38,090 nucleotides of DNA, from contig JARLIV010000171.1 in the NCBI GenBank assembly GCA_031291555.1, forward strand, positions 1 through 38,090, written 5' to 3'. The position numbers were made by a program, and so were the translations under genes. Shown here one piece after another: positions 16,321-25,163 of this stretch (position 1 is the first letter of the stretch; the number at the start of each line of letters is the position of its first letter). The notes beneath the pieces are model-generated. The model was not told where the DNA came from and searched no databases. It was given only the letters and a program-made list of their open reading frames with translations. Origin of the DNA: Methylovirgula sp. GTDB taxonomy: Bacteria; Pseudomonadota; Alphaproteobacteria; Rhizobiales; Beijerinckiaceae.

Positions 16321-16944
16321 ATGACTATCTGTTCGCTCACTGCATATGCCAAGCGCCACGGCGTGTCGAAGCAAGCGGCGACGAAATGGAAAACCCGAGG
16401 AGTTCTGGTCTTTTCGGGCGACTTGGTCGACGAGAAAGCCTCGGACCGGCGCATGCGCGACGCCGGCCTCGGGCTATACAAACGACCGTCAACCACGGTA
16501 CCTGAGGTTGACCGCCGGCCACCGAAGGTTGACACCAAGCCATCGGGAGTTGACCGCACTGCGGCACCAGCGCCAGCGCTCGAGGATGGCGAGATCGACC
16601 CCGGCGGGATCGAACAGTTCCTCGCCGATCTCAATATCGGCAAATATCGCAGCCAGGTCGACGCCCAGAAGATCAAGGAAAACGTCCTCGCCGCACGCCA
16701 TCTGATGAGCCTGCAAAAAGAGGCGGGCGAACTTATCGAGGTCGAGCGCGCGTCCACGCAGTTTTTCAAACTCGCCCGCGATGCGCGGGATGCCTGGATC
16801 ACCTGGCCCGCCCGGATCGGGCCATTGCTTGCCGCCGACCTGAAGGCGGACACCCCCACCGTCGTCGAGGCGCTCAACCGCTATGTCCAGGAGCAGCTCG
16901 AAAGGATCGGCGCGGCAGAACCGGACTTCGACGAAGAAGAATAG
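16321..16944 (+). CDS. Terminase small subunit (Nu1-like)
   Basis: MTICSLTAYAKRHGVSKQAATKWKTRGVLVFSGDLVDEKASDRRMRDAGLGLY...ENVLAARHLMSLQKEAGELIEVERASTQFFKLARDARDAWITWPARIGPLLAADL. Confidence 0.8.
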   Translation: MTICSLTAYAKRHGVSKQAATKWKTRGVLVFSGDLVDEKASDRRMRDAGLGLYKRPSTTVPEVDRRPPKVDTKPSGVDRTAAPAPALEDGEIDPGGIEQFLADLNIGKYRSQVDAQKIKENVLAARHLMSLQKEAGELIEVERASTQFFKLARDARDAWITWPARIGPLLAADLKADTPTVVEALNRYVQEQLERIGAAEPDFDEEE

Positions 16945-19036
16945 GGGGCAAGTTCAAAACCCAGCGACATTGCTGGCCCGATCGTTCGCCCGGGGCTGGC
17001 GGCCGCCACCGCGAATCAGCATACCAGACTGGGCCGACGACAAGCGGGTGAAACCGCGCGGCGCCGGCAGCACTGCGGGAAAGTGGCGCACGGCCGACGT
17101 CGAGATCGCACGCGGGCCCATGCTCGCCGGGACGGAACCGGGCGTGCGCACGATCTCAGCGATGGTCGCTACGCAATTGCTCAAGACCTCGCTGATCGAG
17201 AATGTGTTCGGCTTCCACGCCGATCTCGATCCGTGTCCAATGATGATCGTCCAGCCCAAGGACGACGCGGCGGAGCAGTTCAGCAAAGAGCGCATCGCGC
17301 CGTTCATCAGCGCGACGCCGGCGCTGCGGCTGATCGTCGGATCAGCGAAGACCCGCAGTGGCGACGACACGATCAATTACAAGGCCTTTCCGGGCGGCTT
17401 TCTGGCGCTGACCGGCGCCGGCAGCCCGGACAACCTGGCGCGCAGGCCGCTGCGCATCATCATGTATGACGAGGTCGACAAGTACGTCGTCACGCGGGAA
17501 GGGCTTGCCACCGATATCGGCGACGAGCGCCTCGCATCGTTTTCCGGCAATGCGCTTTCGATCCGCGTCTGCTCGCCTACCGTCAAGGGCGAGAGCGCGA
17601 TCGAGGCGAGCTACGATGAATCAGATCAGCGCCGGGCCAGCGTCACCTGCAAGGACTGCGGGCACCGCCAGTTCCTGGAATTCAGACACGTCGAGTGGGA
17701 CAGAGGAGAGGATGGCAAAAGCCACCGGCCCGAGACGGCCGCCATCCATTGCGAGGCCTGCGGCTCAGTATGGAGCGAAGCGCAGCGTCTTCGGTCATTG
17801 GCCACGATACGCTGGCATCAGACCCGCCGGCTTGAATGCTGCGGCGAATGGCAGTCTCCGCTCGACGTGTACGACGCCGCCTGGCGCGCCTCCGATCCCG
17901 ACCCGGTCGGCAAAGCCTGGGATTGGTGGCAGTCCGATCGCTGGGCCGTCTACCGCGCCAAATGCCAGCATTGCGGCGCATGGTCGGTGTCCAACGAACA
18001 TGCCGGCTTCAACGCCAGCAAGCTGTTCTCGCCGTGGGAGCGCGATAGCCCGGCGCTGATCGCGCGAAAATGGATCAATGCCCAGGGCTTCGAAGATCGG
18101 CTGCAAGTCTGGTGGAACACCCAGATGGCGCTGCCCTATCGCAAGAACACGGGCAAGGATGTCTCGGTCGACGCGCTGACAGAGCGGTGCGAGATCTGGG
18201 AAGCGCCGGTACCTGATGGCGTCGCGTTGATCACGCTGGGCATCGACGTCCAGGATTACCGGGTCGAGATCGAGGTCGTTGGCTGGGGGTGGAACGAGGA
18301 AAGCTGGTCGATCGATTACGAAGTGATCGACGGCGAATTTTCGCATCCCGCCACCCAGGCCGCGCTCGACCAGTACCTGCAGCGGATCTGGCATCGCGCC
18401 GACGGACGACCGTTTGCGATGCGCGCCGCGTGCATCGACACGGGCGGGCATCACACAGATGCCGTCTACGAGTATGCAAAGCAGCGCCTCGGCCGCAAGG
18501 TCTGGGGCATCAAGGGCGAAAGCGCGCGGACCGGCTTCACGAACCCGGTATGGCCGATCAAGCGCCCTAGCTCGCGCTCGAAGAAGACGTACCGGCCCGT
18601 GGTGATCGGGGTCAATGCCGCCAAAGATTTCATCCGGTTTTCACTCGCCAAAGCCGAGCCCGGGCCCGGCTACATGCACTTTTCGACGATGACCGATCGC
18701 GCGCGCTTCGATCAGCTGCTCGCCGAGGACATGGTCTACGAGGGGCACGGGTCGCAACGCCGGCGCAAATGGGTGGCCAAGAAAGGCCGCGCCAACGAGG
18801 CGCTTGACTGCCGGGTCTATGCCTATGCGGCGCTCCATGGGCTGATGCACATGGGGCTGAAGCTCAACAAACTTGCCGACGAGATCTACGGCGCGCGCGG
18901 GACCGAGGCCGCGCCGCCGGCAACCCCAGCGGCTCCTCCGATGGCAACAGTCGCGGCTGAGCCGCCGAACCTGACATCGCTGCCGAAAGACGGTGCCAAA
19001 CGCAAACCCGGGTTTACCCGGCGACTTGCCCGATAG
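16883..19036 (+). CDS. Terminase large subunit, GpA-like (true start probably near 16970)
   Basis: ARSFARGWRPPPRISIPDWADDKRVKPRGAGSTAGKWRT...PMMIVQPKDDAAEQFSKERIAPFI...LRIIMYDEVDKYV...CKDCGHRQFLEF...LGIDVQDYRVEIEVVGWG. Confidence 0.95.
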   Translation: MSRSSSKGSARQNRTSTKKNRGQVQNPATLLARSFARGWRPPPRISIPDWADDKRVKPRGAGSTAGKWRTADVEIARGPMLAGTEPGVRTISAMVATQLLKTSLIENVFGFHADLDPCPMMIVQPKDDAAEQFSKERIAPFISATPALRLIVGSAKTRSGDDTINYKAFPGGFLALTGAGSPDNLARRPLRIIMYDEVDKYVVTREGLATDIGDERLASFSGNALSIRVCSPTVKGESAIEASYDESDQRRASVTCKDCGHRQFLEFRHVEWDRGEDGKSHRPETAAIHCEACGSVWSEAQRLRSLATIRWHQTRRLECCGEWQSPLDVYDAAWRASDPDPVGKAWDWWQSDRWAVYRAKCQHCGAWSVSNEHAGFNASKLFSPWERDSPALIARKWINAQGFEDRLQVWWNTQMALPYRKNTGKDVSVDALTERCEIWEAPVPDGVALITLGIDVQDYRVEIEVVGWGWNEESWSIDYEVIDGEFSHPATQAALDQYLQRIWHRADGRPFAMRAACIDTGGHHTDAVYEYAKQRLGRKVWGIKGESARTGFTNPVWPIKRPSSRSKKTYRPVVIGVNAAKDFIRFSLAKAEPGPGYMHFSTMTDRARFDQLLAEDMVYEGHGSQRRRKWVAKKGRANEALDCRVYAYAALHGLMHMGLKLNKLADEIYGARGTEAAPPATPAAPPMATVAAEPPNLTSLPKDGAKRKPGFTRRLAR

Positions 19037-19045
19037 GAACTGCGC

Positions 19046-19309
19046 ATGTCGCTCGATCATCCCTCGATATTTGCCGGGGTCGCGCCGGCGACTCTGCAGG
19101 CGTGGCTGACGTCGGCTCAGACCGCACTATTCCAGCTCCAGTCGGGCGTTCAGGTTGCCAATGCCAGTTATACGCAGGGCGATGGCGCCAAATCAGTGAG
19201 TTACCGCGCGCCGGACATGGCTGCGCTCAATCTGCTGATCCGCCAGTTGCAACAGGAATTGGGCATAATCCGACGTGCGCGGCGCCCCTTGCGAGTATGG
19301 TTTCGATGA
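19046..19309 (+). CDS. gpW-like head-tail joining protein
   Basis: 87 aa between terL and portal: LQAWLTSAQTALFQLQSGVQVANASYTQGDGAKSVSYRAPDMAALNLLIRQLQQELG. Confidence 0.85.
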   Translation: MSLDHPSIFAGVAPATLQAWLTSAQTALFQLQSGVQVANASYTQGDGAKSVSYRAPDMAALNLLIRQLQQELGIIRRARRPLRVWFR

Positions 19310-20967
19310 GCACGCCCGCCGTGCTTGGGCCGAATGGCCAGCCCATCCCCTCAGGCACGATCCAGCGCATCCGCGAACGCGCGCGCGCGCCTCGTGGCGG
19401 CATGCGGGCGCTTAACGGCCAACAGCCGCAATGGTTTCCCTACGACGCTCAGGACTGGACGTCGCCCGACACCGGCGACTGGCTACCCCAGGTCAATTCG
19501 CCCGACCGCGAAATCAACCTCTATCGCGACCGGGTAACGGCGCGCTCGCGTGACCTGTACCGCAACGACAGTTGGGCAAAAGGCGCCATCGGGCGACTAC
19601 TCGATTCGACGATCGGCGGCCATCTACGCCTGGTGGCAAAGCCGGACTATCGCGCGCTCGGCTTCGACATGGTCTGGGCGGAGGAATACCGCGCCGCGGT
19701 CGAGGGGCATTGGCGTAACTGGTCGCAGGATATCCGCCGCCATAACGATCTTTCGCGCCGTCATACCATGACGCAGATGTTTCGGATCGCGCTGGGGCAC
19801 AAGCTGGTCGACGGTGAATCGCTGATCCTGTCGCATTGGCGCCAGGACCGTGTGCTGGCTGAAGGCGCGCCATTTGCCACGTGCTTTCAAGGCATCGATC
19901 CCGACCGGCTGTCGAACCCGTATCAAATGGTCGACACCAAATATCTGCGTGGTGGGGTGGAGATCGACGACGATGATGTCGCGATAGCTTATCACATTCG
20001 CAAGGCGCACCAGAACGACTGGTACAACGCGGTCGAAAGCATGGAATGGGAACGCGTCGATCGCGAAGACCCCGACGGGTGGCAGCGCGTATTCCACGAC
20101 TACGACCCAGACCGGTTCCAGCAGCACCGCGGCATGTCGGTATTTGCGCCAGTTCTCAGCCGCATGAAAATGCTGGCGAAGTATTACCAGGTCGAACTGC
20201 AGGCCGCGACTGTCGCCAGCGCCTTTGGTCTTTACGTCACATCGCCGTTTGACCAGGCCATGGTCCGCGAAGCGCTCGACGACGAGGATCGCGAGGGCGA
20301 AGCCTGGGGTTGGTACCAGGACATGCGGACAGATTTCCACCGCGACAGCGATCTTTCGCTGCAGGGTGCAAAGGTCGCGACGCTGGCGCCTGGCGAAGAG
20401 TTGAAAACGGTCACCGCCGAGCGTCCAAGCAGTGGCTTTTCGCCGTTCACGCATGAAATGCTTCGCTCGATGGGGCAGGTGATCGGCCTGTCGCCCGAAC
20501 AGGCGCACAACGATTATTCGGATTCGAGCTGGTCGAGCGCGAGGTCTGGCATCGTTCAGGCTGAGAAGATGTTCGACCGCCGGACTGCCGACTTTTATGC
20601 CAACAGCGCAACTCCAGTCTATGCGACCTGGCTTGAAGAACTGCACGACCGTCGCATGGTCCCGTTGCCCCGCAATGCTCCTCCGTTCCGGCAGATGCGC
20701 ACTGCCTATTCGCGTTGCCGTTGGCTTGGCGCACCGAAAAAGTGGGTCGATCCTGTGGCCGAACGCCAGGGCGCGGTGCTCGGCCTGGATGCCGCATTTG
20801 ATACGCTGGAAAACGTCTGCGCGACGCAGGGGTTCGATTGGGAAGAAAATCTCGACCAGCGCGCTCGCGAATTCAAGCGGATGAAGGAACTTGGTCTGCC
20901 GCGCCCGGAATGGATCGGCGCCGAACAGTCCGCCGGCGAGGTTTCCAAAAAGCCGGAGGCGCAATGA
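19306..20967 (+). CDS. Lambda gpB-type portal protein
   Basis: ATGA start at 19306; INLYRDRVTARSRDLYRNDSWAKGAIGRLLDSTIGGHLRLVAKPD...AYHIRKAHQND...GLSPEQAHNDYSDSSWSSARSG. Confidence 0.95.
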   Translation: MSTPAVLGPNGQPIPSGTIQRIRERARAPRGGMRALNGQQPQWFPYDAQDWTSPDTGDWLPQVNSPDREINLYRDRVTARSRDLYRNDSWAKGAIGRLLDSTIGGHLRLVAKPDYRALGFDMVWAEEYRAAVEGHWRNWSQDIRRHNDLSRRHTMTQMFRIALGHKLVDGESLILSHWRQDRVLAEGAPFATCFQGIDPDRLSNPYQMVDTKYLRGGVEIDDDDVAIAYHIRKAHQNDWYNAVESMEWERVDREDPDGWQRVFHDYDPDRFQQHRGMSVFAPVLSRMKMLAKYYQVELQAATVASAFGLYVTSPFDQAMVREALDDEDREGEAWGWYQDMRTDFHRDSDLSLQGAKVATLAPGEELKTVTAERPSSGFSPFTHEMLRSMGQVIGLSPEQAHNDYSDSSWSSARSGIVQAEKMFDRRTADFYANSATPVYATWLEELHDRRMVPLPRNAPPFRQMRTAYSRCRWLGAPKKWVDPVAERQGAVLGLDAAFDTLENVCATQGFDWEENLDQRAREFKRMKELGLPRPEWIGAEQSAGEVSKKPEAQ

Positions 20968-21227
20968 TCCCCGAATTTTTCACCGCGACGCTGTTCGGCG
21001 GGCGCGCCACCACGCGCATCAATGCCTGCGCGATCAGTCGGCTGAGTACGGCCCATGACGAGGGATGCATGATCTATTTGCAGGGCGGCGACTCGGTCCG
21101 GGTCAACCATTCGGTGCTCGAGGTCGAAAACATGATCGGTGCGCTTCGTCCGCAAACGCGGATTGAACCTCGGGTCGAGATCCGCGCGGTGCCAGAACCA
21201 CGCGGCCCACGCCGAAAGACTGCCTGA
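20964..21227 (+). CDS. Small hypothetical phage protein
   Basis: MIPEFFTATLFGGRATTRINACAISRLSTAHDEGCMIYLQGGDSVRVNHSVLEV; ATGA overlap with the portal gene. Confidence 0.7.
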   Translation: MIPEFFTATLFGGRATTRINACAISRLSTAHDEGCMIYLQGGDSVRVNHSVLEVENMIGALRPQTRIEPRVEIRAVPEPRGPRRKTA

Positions 21228-22075
21228 TGCACCAGTTTGCCCAGCTTTCGCAGCGGCTGTTCAACACGCCGCTGATGATCCTGCCGAACAAGGCAGAGGT
21301 CATCATGGCCAGCTTATCCGAGCGCCTGGGCATCACGGCGATCGTGCGTGCCGGCGGTGACGACTTCACGTGGCGGGACGAGCCCGATGCTGGCTATCGC
21401 GGGTACGATACCGTCGCCAATGTCGCGGTGATCGAGATCCGGGGCACGCTCGTGCAACGCACCGGGACACTGCGGCCCTACAGCGGCATGACTGGCTATG
21501 ACGGCATCCGGCAAAACCTGATTACCGCGCTGGCCGATCCCGATATCGACGCGATCGTGCTCGATATCGACAGCCCGGGCGGCGAAGTGTCTGGGTGTTT
21601 CGATCTGGTCGACACGATCTACCGGGCCCGATCCGTCAAGCCGATCTGGTCGATCTTGGGCGAAAATGCGTTTTCGGCCGCCTATGCGCTCGCCAGCGCG
21701 GCCGACGTCATAACTGTGCCGCGCACGGGGGGAACCGGGTCGATCGGCGTGATTGTCATGCACGTCAGCCTGCAGGAAGCCCTGAAAAAGCAGGGCATTG
21801 AGGTAACGCTCATCACGAAGGGCGATCTGAAGGGCGAAGGCTCGGAGATGTTTAATCTGACCGATGGCGCGTTTGCGCGGATCAAAGCCGACGTCGAGGA
21901 AGTCGGAGACCTGTTCGACCGCACCGTGGCGCGCAATCGCGGCCTGCCGCGCAAGAAGATCTTCGACACCCAGGCCGGCACATATCTGGGCGCCGCCGGC
22001 GTCGATTATGGCCTCGCTGACGCCGTCATGGCTCCTGACGAGGCATTCCGCGCCCTGCTCGAAACGCTGGACTGA
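21227..22075 (+). CDS. S49 / SppA-like head maturation protease (gpC-like)
   Basis: IEIRGTLVQRTGTLRPYSGMTGYDGIRQNLITALADPDIDAIVLDIDSPGGEVSGCFDLVDTI...GENAFSAAYALASAADVITVPRTGGTGSIGVI. Confidence 0.95.
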   Translation: MHQFAQLSQRLFNTPLMILPNKAEVIMASLSERLGITAIVRAGGDDFTWRDEPDAGYRGYDTVANVAVIEIRGTLVQRTGTLRPYSGMTGYDGIRQNLITALADPDIDAIVLDIDSPGGEVSGCFDLVDTIYRARSVKPIWSILGENAFSAAYALASAADVITVPRTGGTGSIGVIVMHVSLQEALKKQGIEVTLITKGDLKGEGSEMFNLTDGAFARIKADVEEVGDLFDRTVARNRGLPRKKIFDTQAGTYLGAAGVDYGLADAVMAPDEAFRALLETLD

Positions 22076-22120
22076 CACCGATCAACCTGGCGCACCGCGC
22101 CAATTCCCAAGGAAAGCTGC

Positions 22121-22891
22121 ATGACCAAACCCGGTTTGATGGCGGGTGCGTCCCGCTTTGCGCATTATGCAGGCCTCGGCCGCCGCCGTCGCGCCGCCGA
22201 TGGCAACGATGAAGGCGAAGAGTACGGCAACCGCAAGGACGGCCGCAAAGCCGAGGACGACGACGATCGCGACGGCGACGAAGACGAGACCGCCCGCCGC
22301 GGGCGCAAGTCGAAGCGCGCCGAAGATCGCGATGATGATGGCAAAGGCGACAAGGACGAGGATTCGGCGCGCCGCTCGAAGAAGTCGCGCGCCGACGATG
22401 ACGAAGGCGACGACGCCGATGATGGCGCCCGCAAGAGCCGCAAGTCCAAGGCCGCCGAAGATGACGAGGACGAGGATTACGATCGCCGTGATGCGCGGCG
22501 CTCGAAAAAGTCCCACGCGGACGATGATGACGGCGATGACGACGAAGACGAAGAACGCGAAATGAACGGCCGTTCCGCGGTCGCTTCGGGCCGCCGTCGT
22601 GAACGTCGACGCTGCTGCGCCATCCTCGAAGCGGCAGCCGATGCGATGGGCAACCCCGCGCTGCTCGAAAGCGCGTTGACCCAGATGGAAAGCACCCACG
22701 GCACCGGTTACGCCGTGCGCCGCATCCAGCGCGCTGCGCGTGCCGCCGAAACCAATGACCGGTCGGAATCGCGAGCGCGCCGCAATCCGAACGTCGGCAG
22801 CGATTCTCCGCCGTCGCGCGGGTCCGCTGCGGAGGCTGCCAAGGGCTGGGGCGCGGCGATCGCCAAAGTCGTGGGCCAGAACAAGGCCTGA
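22121..22891 (+). CDS. Highly charged low-complexity protein, putative scaffold
   Basis: AAGGAAA RBS; KSKRAEDRDDD / RRSKKSRADDDEGDD / RKSRKSKAAEDDEDED / RRSKKSHADDDDGDDDEDEE; lies between protease and decoration genes. Confidence 0.7.
   Translation: MTKPGLMAGASRFAHYAGLGRRRRAADGNDEGEEYGNRKDGRKAEDDDDRDGDEDETARRGRKSKRAEDRDDDGKGDKDEDSARRSKKSRADDDEGDDADDGARKSRKSKAAEDDEDEDYDRRDARRSKKSHADDDDGDDDEDEEREMNGRSAVASGRRRERRRCCAILEAAADAMGNPALLESALTQMESTHGTGYAVRRIQRAARAAETNDRSESRARRNPNVGSDSPPSRGSAAEAAKGWGAAIAKVVGQNKA
22292..22561 (+). repeat. Four degenerate in-frame repeats of about 20-25 codons (basic RRSKKS block plus acidic DDDEGDD block)
   Basis: Direct reading of the translated protein. Confidence 0.8.
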
Positions 22892-22918
22892 CGCCCCGCG
22901 CATATCCCTCCCAATCAC

Positions 22919-22944
22919 GGCGCCGATGATGGCGCCCTCTTTTT
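22919..22944 (+). terminator. Intrinsic terminator/attenuator between putative scaffold and decoration genes
   Basis: GGCGCC-GATGAT-GGCGCC-CTCTTTTT. Confidence 0.7.
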
Positions 22945-22958
22945 GAAAGATCACGACA

Positions 22959-23618
22959 ATGGGCAATCCCACTGTTACCCCGATCACCGAGAACTGGCAT
23001 GCGTTCGGCTTCATCATCCAGGAGCCGAGCAATGGCATGTACACTCGTCAGACGATCACGCTGAAGCAAGGCTTCGGCGTGCTGCTGGCGGGTACCGTGC
23101 TCGGTGCATTCCTGACCGGCGCCGCTGTCGCCGCGGCACTCGGCACCAACACCGGCAACGGCACGTTTGGCGCGATAACCGTGGGCGGCGCCGCTTCCAT
23201 CGGCAACTATGTCGTCGAGTTTGACAGCGCGACGACGTTCGTCGTTTCGGCCCCCAATGGCCAGGAAATCGGCCATGGTGCCACCGGCGTGGCATTCAGC
23301 GCCGGCGGCCTCGGCTTCACCATCACCGCTGGCGGCACGCCTTTTGCTGCGGCGGACAGCTTTACCATCGCGGTAACCGGCACGCTGCAATACGCGCCCT
23401 ACGATCCTACCGCGACGAATGGCCTGCAAAATGCCGTCGCCATTCTTGGCAGCGGTCGCCGAGACACCACTTCGGCAGCACAGGCGGCCGTTGCCGTCGT
23501 GCGTGGGCCGATCCGCGTCAATGTGGGCGAACTGGTGTGGGGTGCGAATGTCACCACCAACAACCAGCAGACCGCCGCTCTCGCGGCGCTGACCGCGCTG
23601 GGTATTCTGTCCAGCTAA
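22959..23618 (+). CDS. gpD-like head decoration protein with an inserted domain
   Basis: TRQTITLKQGFGVLLAGTVLG...GTLQYAPYDPTATNGLQNAVAILGSGRRDTTSAAQAAVAVVRGPIRVNVGELVW. Confidence 0.85.
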   Translation: MGNPTVTPITENWHAFGFIIQEPSNGMYTRQTITLKQGFGVLLAGTVLGAFLTGAAVAAALGTNTGNGTFGAITVGGAASIGNYVVEFDSATTFVVSAPNGQEIGHGATGVAFSAGGLGFTITAGGTPFAAADSFTIAVTGTLQYAPYDPTATNGLQNAVAILGSGRRDTTSAAQAAVAVVRGPIRVNVGELVWGANVTTNNQQTAALAALTALGILSS

Positions 23619-23706
23619 GTCGCGCATTTCGCCCCTTTTACCGGCCCTTGGGCAAGGCCGTTGGTCCCGCTGCGAAGCGGTTCCCTTCCCTTAGACGGAG
23701 CCCCCA

Positions 23707-24747
23707 ATGGTCTCGCTCGACATTTTCCATCAAGACCCTTTCTCGACGTTTCAGCTGACCGCTGCCGTCGAGCGCATCCCGCACAATCCCCAAATTCTGG
23801 GGGACATGAATATCTTCGAACCGTTCCCGATCCGCACGACCGCGCTCGGTATCGAAGAACGCACCGGCACGCTCAGCCTGATCAAGACCTCACAACGCGG
23901 CGCGCCGCCGTCGACCGACCGTACGACGGAGCAGCGCAAGCTGCGCTACTTCGACACCGTGCGCATCAGTCACGACGATACGGTTTCCGCCTCGGAGCTC
24001 CAGAATATCCGCGCCTTCGGCACCGAGACCGAGCTCATGCAGGTTCAGGCCGAAGTCGCTCGGCGCCTCGCAGGCCCTACCGGCCTGATCCCGCGCATCC
24101 AGTATACCTGGGAAAACATGCGCCTCGGCGCGATCCAGGGCGTGCTCACCGATGCCGACGGGAGCGTCCTGTACAACTGGTTCGATGAGTTCCAGATTTC
24201 GCAGCCCGCCGAGGTCGTGTTCGATCTGTCCGCGAACCTTGTCGGCACGCTGCGGCCTCTGATCAATCAGATCGTGCGCGGTATGCGGCGTGCGGCCAAG
24301 GGCGCGTTCTTGCCCTCCACTCAGATCATCGCGCTGTGCGGCGATACGTTCTGGGATGAATTCGTCGCGCACCCCGACGTTGTCGATACCTACAAGAACT
24401 GGCAGGAAGCAGCGGAGCTGCGCGGCGACTGGGCCTTCGGTACGTTCTATTTCGGCGGGATCACGTGGATCAACTACCGCGGATCGGACGATGCAAGCAC
24501 GATCTCGATCGCCGCCAACAAGGTGAAGTTCTTCCCCAAAGGCGCGCCGGGCATTTTCCGTCATGTCATGGCGCCGGGCGAAGCGTTCCAATGGGTAAAC
24601 ACGCCCGGGAAAGAATATTACGTGATTCCGATCCTCGACTGGGAACGCAACACGTTCTGGCGCATGGAAGCCTACTCCTATCCGCTGTTCATCTGCACCC
24701 GCCCCGAGGTGCTCTGGTCCGGCACCGCAGATAGCACTGCGGATTGA
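23707..24747 (+). CDS. Major capsid protein E (lambda gpE-like)
   Basis: DIFHQDPFSTFQLTAAVERIPHNPQILGDMNIFEPFPIRTTALGIEERTGTLSLIKTSQRGAPPS. Confidence 0.95.
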   Translation: MVSLDIFHQDPFSTFQLTAAVERIPHNPQILGDMNIFEPFPIRTTALGIEERTGTLSLIKTSQRGAPPSTDRTTEQRKLRYFDTVRISHDDTVSASELQNIRAFGTETELMQVQAEVARRLAGPTGLIPRIQYTWENMRLGAIQGVLTDADGSVLYNWFDEFQISQPAEVVFDLSANLVGTLRPLINQIVRGMRRAAKGAFLPSTQIIALCGDTFWDEFVAHPDVVDTYKNWQEAAELRGDWAFGTFYFGGITWINYRGSDDASTISIAANKVKFFPKGAPGIFRHVMAPGEAFQWVNTPGKEYYVIPILDWERNTFWRMEAYSYPLFICTRPEVLWSGTADSTAD

Positions 24748-24757
24748 TAGATCGGGC

Positions 24758-24803
24758 GACGGCCGGGGACATTGCCCCTCCACCCCGGCCGTCCGCCTTT
24801 TTC
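24758..24803 (+). terminator. Strong rho-independent terminator after the capsid gene
   Basis: GACGGCCGGGG ... CCCCGGCCGTC (11-bp perfect stem) followed by CGCCTTTTTC. Confidence 0.85.
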
Positions 24804-24827
24804 TAATCGGTTTTGAAAGCACCCGGC

Positions 24828-25163
24828 ATGGCGATCGACTGGGACGGCCTGGTGCTGAAGGGCGTCATGGACATTTTTGGCGAACCGATCAGCTATGTCC
24901 CGCGTGGAGGCGCGCCGATCGCGATCACCGACGCCGTCTTCGATGAGGAAAGCGCTGAGATTGCGGTCGGTGAGGATGGCCAGATGGCCACTCTGCGCAA
25001 GCCGACCTGTGGGATTCGTGTTGCCGCACTGGGTGGGGCGATTGCCTCGCAGAGCGATACAATGATTCGGATTGCGACCGGCCTCGCCTATATCGTCAAG
25101 GACGTCGTGCCCGATGGTCATGGGCACATTCGGCTGACGCTGATGACGAAGGGCGGCCAATGA
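24828..25163 (+). CDS. FII-like head-tail joining protein
   Basis: MAIDWDGLVLKGVMDIFGEPISYVPRGGAPIAITDAVFDEESAEI. Confidence 0.75.
   Translation: MAIDWDGLVLKGVMDIFGEPISYVPRGGAPIAITDAVFDEESAEIAVGEDGQMATLRKPTCGIRVAALGGAIASQSDTMIRIATGLAYIVKDVVPDGHGHIRLTLMTKGGQ

Noticed and set aside
15141-16877. 578-aa minus-strand ORF
   Set aside because: Antisense to the DUF3164 gene, the 15510 gene and terS; no domain-like pattern, and the opposite strand explains the region
19624-20964. 446-aa minus-strand ORF
   Set aside because: Antisense to the gpB portal gene; open frame explained by codon-position GC bias
22292-22561. Repeat-rich stretch considered as a CRISPR or tandem-repeat array
   Set aside because: Repeats are degenerate, codon-phased and translate to alternating charged blocks; no constant repeat with unique spacers
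22026-23627. 533-aa minus-strand ORF antisense to the protease, scaffold and decoration genes
   Set aside because: Overlaps well-supported plus-strand genes; low-complexity H/R/G translation typical of antisense frames in GC-rich coding DNA
23647-23690. Stems before the capsid gene (CGGCC/GGCCG and CCGCT-GCGA-AGCGG) considered as terminators
   Set aside because: Only 5-bp stems without a T-tract; more likely neutral or 5-prime UTR structure
23890-24822. 310-aa minus-strand ORF
   Set aside because: Antisense to the major capsid gene and runs through its terminator; no recognisable motifs
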